In this document: positions 62,560-64,000 of the stretch, one piece after another
Position numbering within the stretch: position 1 is the first letter of the stretch
Layout of the letters: each line of letters starts with the position of its first letter
Origin: Leeuwenhoekiella aequorea
Lineage (GTDB): Bacteria; Bacteroidota; Bacteroidia; Flavobacteriales; Flavobacteriaceae
Length of the DNA stretch: 64,000 nucleotides
NCBI RefSeq assembly: GCF_004104375.1
Contig: NZ_QOVM01000002.1
Location: forward strand, 705,642 to 769,641
Direction: 5' to 3'
Translations under genes and position numbers: made by a program
Notes under the pieces: generated by a model
Seen by the model: the letters and a program-made list of their open reading frames with translations, nothing else
Database searches by the model: none
What the model was told of the DNA's origin: nothing

Positions 62560-63774
62560 ATGAAATCAACATTACCGCAATCACTACAAAACGATATTTA
62601 CAACATAACGCAAATTAGCGCAGTTCCTTCAATTTTAAATATCATTTGTAAATCTACCGGAATGCGATTTTCTGCCGTTGCTCGCGTAACAGATAACAAA
62701 TGGATTACTTGTGTATCTCAAGACGAAATAAAGTTTGGTTTAAAAACAGGTGACGAACTTGTATTAGAAACCACAATATGTAATGAAATTAGGCAACATT
62801 CAGCACCGGTTATTATTGATGATGTTAGTGCAAGTGACGAATTCTGCAATCATCATACACCTACACGTTATGGTTTTCAGAGTTACATCTCCTTCCCTAT
62901 TTTTAGAAAAAATGGTGAATTCTTCGGAACGCTGTGCGCAATTGATCCCGAGCCAGCAAAACTAGATAACAAAGAAGTTCGTGATTTATTTGAACTTTAT
63001 ACACAACTGATTTCATTTCATTTAGATGCCATTGAGGAAGTAAACGAACTCAATACAACACTTCAAGAAGAAAAACATATTGGTGAGTTGAGGGAAACTT
63101 TTATAGCAGTTTTAGGTCACGATTTACGAAATCCTGTAGGTACTACAAGAATGTGCGCAGATATCCTTTTACAAATGGATCTACCGGAGATAGCTAATCG
63201 CCAGGCTAGCACCATAAAATCTACGTCCTATAGAATGCAAGGGTTAATTGACAACCTTCTGGATTTTGCTAAAGGACATTTAGGCGACGGTATTAGATTA
63301 GAATTATCACGTAATAAACAAGCTTTAAAGAAATTATTACTTCAGGTTTCTAAAGAAATAAAAACTGTAGACAGTAACCATCCTCTTCATATAAATATTG
63401 ATTTAAAAGATGATTTTGAATGTGATTTAAATAGAATAGGTCAGCTGTATTCTAATCTCTTAGGTAATGCGATAAAACACGGGGCAGCAAATATGCCTAT
63501 CGACACGCAGGTAATTACAGAAAATGGAATGTTCAGTTTAGCTGTAACTAATATGGGAACAAAAATTCCTGATAAGAAAATGGCAGATTTATTCAAGCCC
63601 TTTTTTACAACTAATGCTACCAATAATAAATCAGGTTTAGGTTTGGGACTTTACATTTCCTCTGAAATTGCGAAAGCACATAATGGTAAAATGGAAGTTC
63701 TATCTACCGATGAGAAAACACAGTTCAAATTTACAATGCCGATTAAAGCTGTGGTAAATAAGATAGGTTTGTAG
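62560..63774 (+). CDS. GAF-domain sensor histidine kinase
   Basis: A 404-residue cytoplasmic kinase with no transmembrane segment. The GAF domain occupies about 15-165 (CVSQDEIKFGLKTGDEL, FPIFRKNGEFFGTLCAIDPE). HisKA has H187 in VLGHDLRNPVG, and the HATPase has NLLGNAIKHG and SGLGLGLYISSEI. The G1 region reads NMGTKIP, which differs from the usual DNGxGIP but is common in kinases of this group. No biliverdin-type motif is seen in the GAF domain. No response regulator is adjacent, so the partner is unknown. It is convergent with the downstream epimerase gene. Confidence 0.88.
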   Translation: MKSTLPQSLQNDIYNITQISAVPSILNIICKSTGMRFSAVARVTDNKWITCVSQDEIKFGLKTGDELVLETTICNEIRQHSAPVIIDDVSASDEFCNHHTPTRYGFQSYISFPIFRKNGEFFGTLCAIDPEPAKLDNKEVRDLFELYTQLISFHLDAIEEVNELNTTLQEEKHIGELRETFIAVLGHDLRNPVGTTRMCADILLQMDLPEIANRQASTIKSTSYRMQGLIDNLLDFAKGHLGDGIRLELSRNKQALKKLLLQVSKEIKTVDSNHPLHINIDLKDDFECDLNRIGQLYSNLLGNAIKHGAANMPIDTQVITENGMFSLAVTNMGTKIPDKKMADLFKPFFTTNATNNKSGLGLGLYISSEIAKAHNGKMEVLSTDEKTQFKFTMPIKAVVNKIGL

Positions 63775-63850
63775 TATGTGTACTTTTCAAATTAGTAAAT
63801 GTAATTTTAGGAATTAAAACTATTTTGATAAAGCAGGTTGTACAATAGTT

Positions 63851-64000
63851 TTAGTCATTTTTTACTGAAAAACTATATAGAGAAGTAGTATGATAGTTCT
63901 CATCTGGATTCAAAATAATTGATGGGAAATTTTCTTGATTTGGCGCATCTGGAAAATGCTGAGTTTCTAATGCAAATGCGGTTCTAAAAGCATCTTTTAC
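63851..64000 (-). CDS. aldose 1-epimerase (galactose mutarotase), C-terminal part only
   Basis: A partial gene whose 5' part lies beyond the window. The 49 visible C-terminal residues include RTAFALETQHFPDAPNQENF, PSIILNPDENYHTTSLYSF and end in SVKND with a TAA at 63851-63853. The ALETQHFPDAPNQ string contains the catalytic Glu region of galactose mutarotases. It interconverts alpha- and beta-aldoses in sugar catabolism. It is convergent with the histidine kinase gene. Confidence 0.88.
   Translation of the reverse strand, partial: VKDAFRTAFALETQHFPDAPNQENFPSIILNPDENYHTTSLYSFSVKND

Overview
The window reads as chromosomal DNA of a low-GC, probably marine, member of the Flavobacteriaceae (Bacteroidota). 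The signs are the family-typical proteins (HYC_CC_PP, DUF3347, DUF6952, BfmA/BtgA, NhaC and CusA forms), promoters of the Bacteroidota type (TAnnTTTG at -7) and weak Shine-Dalgarno sequences. No rRNA or CRISPR array was seen. One tRNA, tRNA-Ser(TGA), is present.

Region 1-7004 is a light-signalling operon on the minus strand. In transcription order it encodes a CheB-CheR-PAS-histidine kinase fusion, a bacteriophytochrome with the biliverdin Cys and a kinase domain, two receiver-only response regulators, and the start of a heme oxygenase (cut by the window edge) that would make the biliverdin chromophore. It is followed by a FabH-like ketoacyl synthase. Region 8568-19102 is a copper/silver export cluster: HYC_CC_PP protein, CusA, a TolC-type protein, a DUF3347 lipoprotein, CopA and CusB. 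Region 19188-29178 holds two MDR oxidoreductases, a phosphorelay (multi-PAS hybrid kinase, pseudo-receiver/Hpt protein, single receiver), a ModF-like ABC ATPase and dihydrolipoyl dehydrogenase. A YadA-head/PA14 surface protein and an NhaC antiporter follow.

Region 33620-42910 is mostly core genome on the plus strand. It has a peroxide/thiol cluster (2-Cys peroxiredoxin, thioredoxin, DUF6952, Tpx), DgkA, then FtsK, a LolA-like protein, an LptF/G-like permease, a RibBA protein whose GTP cyclohydrolase II half has lost its catalytic residues, and a SanA-like protein.

Region 43075-54988 is an integrated mobilizable island in the 3' end of tRNA-Ser. It carries a tyrosine integrase, a probable replication/regulatory protein, a BfmA/BtgA mobilization protein and about 1 kb of hairpin-rich non-coding DNA. 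Its cargo is a three-gene unit: a type IIG restriction-modification enzyme, a 108-residue protein and a 1041-residue PHP-SMC-like ATPase. An unknown 225-residue protein and a frameshifted low-molecular-weight phosphatase gene follow. A 13-bp copy of the tRNA end recurs at 54976 and again at 55154, and each of the three copies is followed by a strong terminator. The PHP-SMC/type IIG cassette is the best candidate for a little-described defence system.

Region 55260-59703 is a tightly overlapping operon of four glycosyltransferases. It is separated by a perfect 28-bp-arm palindrome from a divergent AraC-type regulator, followed by a small zinc-finger-like protein, an NmrA-type oxidoreductase, a GAF histidine kinase and the C-terminus of an aldose 1-epimerase (partial).
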